Positions 53,515 through 55,553 of a DNA stretch of 55,553 nt are shown here, in pieces. Positions within the stretch are counted from its first letter, which is position 1. Each line of letters opens with the position of its first letter. Origin of the DNA: an uncultured Pelagibacteraceae bacterium (lineage in GTDB: Bacteria; Pseudomonadota; Alphaproteobacteria; Pelagibacterales; Pelagibacteraceae); the NCBI GenBank assembly GCA_902573835.1, contig CACGKZ010000005.1, positions 16,001 to 71,553 of the forward strand, written 5' to 3'. The translations under genes and the position numbers were made by a program. Under the pieces are notes generated by a model, which was given only the letters and a program-made list of their open reading frames with translations, searched no databases and was not told the origin of the DNA.

Positions 53515-55553
53515 TAGGCTGATTTTGACTTAAGTTCTTTTAATGAAATAGGATGATCTAATTTATCTAGCATCTCTATAGGGCAAACTTGAATGAAATT
53601 TTTTAATTCATTTTCATAATTGCTAATGATCTTTTTTGAAATTTTTGAATTAGTCTCTTTGCTAAATTCAAATATTAAATCTTTTAAATATTTTTTCCAA
53701 TAGTCTGTTTCTACGTTCTGCCAAATAACAGATTGAGGATTTACATAGTTTTCAAATTTTTTATTAGGATCATAAATAAATGCCATTCCGCCTGTCATAC
53801 CTGCAGCGAAGTTGTCCCCCACATCACCAAGAATAACTACTTTCCCTCCAGTCATATATTCACATCCATTTGATCCGCATCCTTCTACAACTGAGATCCC
53901 TCCAGAATTTCTAACAGCAAATCTTTCACCAGCTTTACCTGATGCATAAAGTTTACCATTTGTAGCTCCATATAAAACTGTGTTTCCTATAATAGCGTTT
54001 TGATTTGAAATTAAATTACTATTATTGACTGGTTTAACTATTATTGTTCCCCCTGATAATCCTTTTCCAACATAGTCGTTAGAGTCGCCATTAACAATTA
54101 TTTTAATTCCTTTAGCTAAAAAAGCTCCAAGTGATTGTCCTGCAGAACCATTTAATTTAATGATAACAGTGTTCTCTGTTAAGGCGTTATTACCAAATTT
54201 CTTATAAACATAATGAGATAATCTAGTTCCTACCGCTCTATGTGTATTCTCAACATCGTATTCACATTTAATTATTTTATCCTTAGCAATTTTATTTTTA
54301 ATATCTGTCCAAATTTTTTCATCTAAAGTGTCGGGAACAGCATTAATATCTCTTTTCTCACAATATCTAGTATTTTCACCCGGATCAGTTTTTACTAATA
54401 ATGGATTTAAATCTAAATCATCCAAATTTGGTGAGCCTCTACTTACTTGTTTAAGAAGATCAGTTCTTCCGATTATTTCATTTAGGTTTTTAAATCCTAA
54501 TGAAGCTAAAATCTCTCTAACTTCTTCTGCAACAAATCTAAAAAAATTAACGACTTTTTCTGGCGTTCCGGTAAATTTTTTCCTTAATTCCTCATCTTGA
54601 GAACAAACTCCAACCGGACAAGTATTAGAGTGACACTGTCTTACCATTATACATCCCATTGCAATTAAAGATGAAGTACCCATACCAAATTCCTCTGCCC
54701 CCATCATTGCCGCAATAACAACGTCTCTACCTGTTTTAATTCCGCCATCTGTTCTTAAAGTGACTTTGTGTCTTAAATTGTTTAATGTTAAAATCTGATT
54801 GGCCTCAGTTAATCCCATCTCCCAAGGAATACCTGCATACTTAACGCTCGTTTGTGGACTGGCGCCAGTTCCTCCTGAATGACCTGAAATTAAAATTACA
54901 TCTGCTTTAGCTTTAGCCACTCCTGCCGCTATTGTTCCAATTCCAGTTGCAGCAACTAATTTTACGCCTATTCGAGCTTTTGGATTTATTTGTTTCAAAT
55001 CATAAATTAGCTGAGCTAAATCCTCTATTGAGTAAATATCATGATGCGGAGGCGGTGAGATAAGAGTTACGCCTGGTGTTGAGTGTCTTAATCTAGCTAT
55101 TTCTTTTGTAACCTTAAATCCAGGTAATTGTCCACCTTCACCTGGTTTAGCGCCTTGGGCAATTTTAATTTCAATTTCATTACAATTATTTAGATAATCA
55201 ATAGTCACTCCAAATCTTGCTGAGGCAACTTGTTTAACTCTAGAATTTGCGCTATCTCCATTTTCTTGAATTTTAAATCTAGCAGAGTCTTCACCACCTT
55301 CACCACTGCAAGAGGCGCCTTTAACTCTATTCATGCCAACAGCTAATGTTTCATGTGCCTCCGCAGACAAAGCGCCGTGAGACATGCTCCCGCTACCGAA
55401 CCTTTTAGTAAGATTTTCTACGGGCTCAACTTCTTTAATGTCAATTGGATCATTTGATTTTTTAAAATCTAAAAGATCTCTTAAATTAACAGGAGGCATA
55501 TTATTTATACCATCTGTATATTTTTTAAATGTTTCGTAAGAGCCGACTGTTAC
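53514..55553 (-). CDS. gltB: glutamate synthase large subunit (partial, C-terminal part)
   Basis: The frame is open from the window edge for 679 residues to TAA 53514-53516, so the N-terminal amidotransferase and central regions lie outside. The synthase FMN domain is visible: KRFGSGSMSHGALS, GAKPGEGGQLPGFKV and HHDIYSIEDLAQLI. The 3Fe-4S ligands are in MVRQCHSNTCPVGVC. A C-terminal glycine-rich beta-helix follows. GltB with GltD makes glutamate from glutamine and 2-oxoglutarate. An internal ATG at 55499 is not the true start. Confidence 0.97.
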   Translation of the reverse strand, partial: VTVGSYETFKKYTDGINNMPPVNLRDLLDFKKSNDPIDIKEVEPVENLTKRFGSGSMSHGALSAEAHETLAVGMNRVKGASCSGEGGEDSARFKIQENGDSANSRVKQVASARFGVTIDYLNNCNEIEIKIAQGAKPGEGGQLPGFKVTKEIARLRHSTPGVTLISPPPHHDIYSIEDLAQLIYDLKQINPKARIGVKLVAATGIGTIAAGVAKAKADVILISGHSGGTGASPQTSVKYAGIPWEMGLTEANQILTLNNLRHKVTLRTDGGIKTGRDVVIAAMMGAEEFGMGTSSLIAMGCIMVRQCHSNTCPVGVCSQDEELRKKFTGTPEKVVNFFRFVAEEVREILASLGFKNLNEIIGRTDLLKQVSRGSPNLDDLDLNPLLVKTDPGENTRYCEKRDINAVPDTLDEKIWTDIKNKIAKDKIIKCEYDVENTHRAVGTRLSHYVYKKFGNNALTENTVIIKLNGSAGQSLGAFLAKGIKIIVNGDSNDYVGKGLSGGTIIVKPVNNSNLISNQNAIIGNTVLYGATNGKLYASGKAGERFAVRNSGGISVVEGCGSNGCEYMTGGKVVILGDVGDNFAAGMTGGMAFIYDPNKKFENYVNPQSVIWQNVETDYWKKYLKDLIFEFSKETNSKISKKIISNYENELKNFIQVCPIEMLDKLDHPISLKELKSKSA

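Noticed and set aside
55445-55499. Complete 661-residue protein starting at 55499
   Set aside because: The frame remains open to the window edge and the sequence is the C-terminal part of the much longer glutamate synthase large subunit.
1-55553. Mobile elements, prophage or CRISPR arrays
   Set aside because: No transposase, integrase, phage gene, terminal inverted repeat or regularly spaced repeat array was seen.

Overview
The window is very AT-rich chromosomal DNA from a streamlined alphaproteobacterium. A Pelagibacterales (SAR11)-like marine cell is the best guess. The evidence is a lysine-rich, low-GC proteome, many gene junctions that abut or overlap by 1-14 bases, no insertion sequences, prophage or CRISPR, a class I (archaeal-type) lysyl-tRNA synthetase, and typically alphaproteobacterial gene orders (rpmH-rnpA-yidD-yidC...argB-HAD phosphatase-dapD-dapE; thrS-infC-rpmI-rplT-pheS-pheT; bolA/J-protein/cobS/cobT). 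Species-level assignment is not possible from the sequence alone.

Layout. 1-4.8 kb: ispG (cut by the window edge), lysC, ubiG, a DUF1178 protein and argJ. 4.9-10.8 kb: secA, a conserved protein of unknown function, tRNA-Phe, infA, a DUF2948 protein, murA, dcd and two tiny basic proteins. 10.9-13.4 kb: a 49-residue membrane protein, a DUF255 thioredoxin-fold protein and a TVP38/DedA-like membrane protein. 13.5-20.8 kb (+ strand): rpmH, rnpA, yidD, yidC, argB, a HAD nucleotidase, dapD, dapE, then a histone-deacetylase-like enzyme and a SET-domain protein. 20.8-24.9 kb (- strand): truA, fmt, def, a large secreted protein and a small membrane protein. 25-30.1 kb: aroK, aroB, bolA, a J-domain protein, cobS and cobT. 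30.1-33.7 kb: a queuosine-precursor-type transporter, rpmB, pyrD and class I lysS. 33.7-37.3 kb: trkH, an AmpG-like transporter and an NlpC/P60 peptidase. 37.3-42.3 kb: a non-coding/micro-ORF region, tRNA-Ser, and a surface-modification cassette (SGNH hydrolase, carbamoyltransferase, DUF5989, SxtJ, glycosyltransferase). 42.3-51.9 kb: lepA, pheT, pheS, rplT, rpmI, infC, thrS and a second glycosyltransferase. 51.9-55.5 kb: an alpha/beta hydrolase, an NAD-binding oxidoreductase and the C-terminal part of gltB.

Most genes are core: translation (infA, infC, three aminoacyl-tRNA synthetases, L20, L28, L34, L35, lepA, fmt/def, truA), protein export and insertion (secA, yidC, yidD), amino-acid biosynthesis (lysC, dapD, dapE, argB, argJ, aroK, aroB, gltB), cell wall (murA, AmpG/NlpC) and isoprenoid, quinone and pyrimidine metabolism.

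The parts most worth a second look are: the 270-base region beside tRNA-Ser, which holds an 18-codon ORF with a strong ribosome binding site, two crossing inverted repeats and a terminator; a tRNA-Phe with altered D and T loops; the adjacent deacetylase and SET genes; the carbamoyltransferase/SxtJ/DUF5989 cassette; and several very small, translationally coupled genes.
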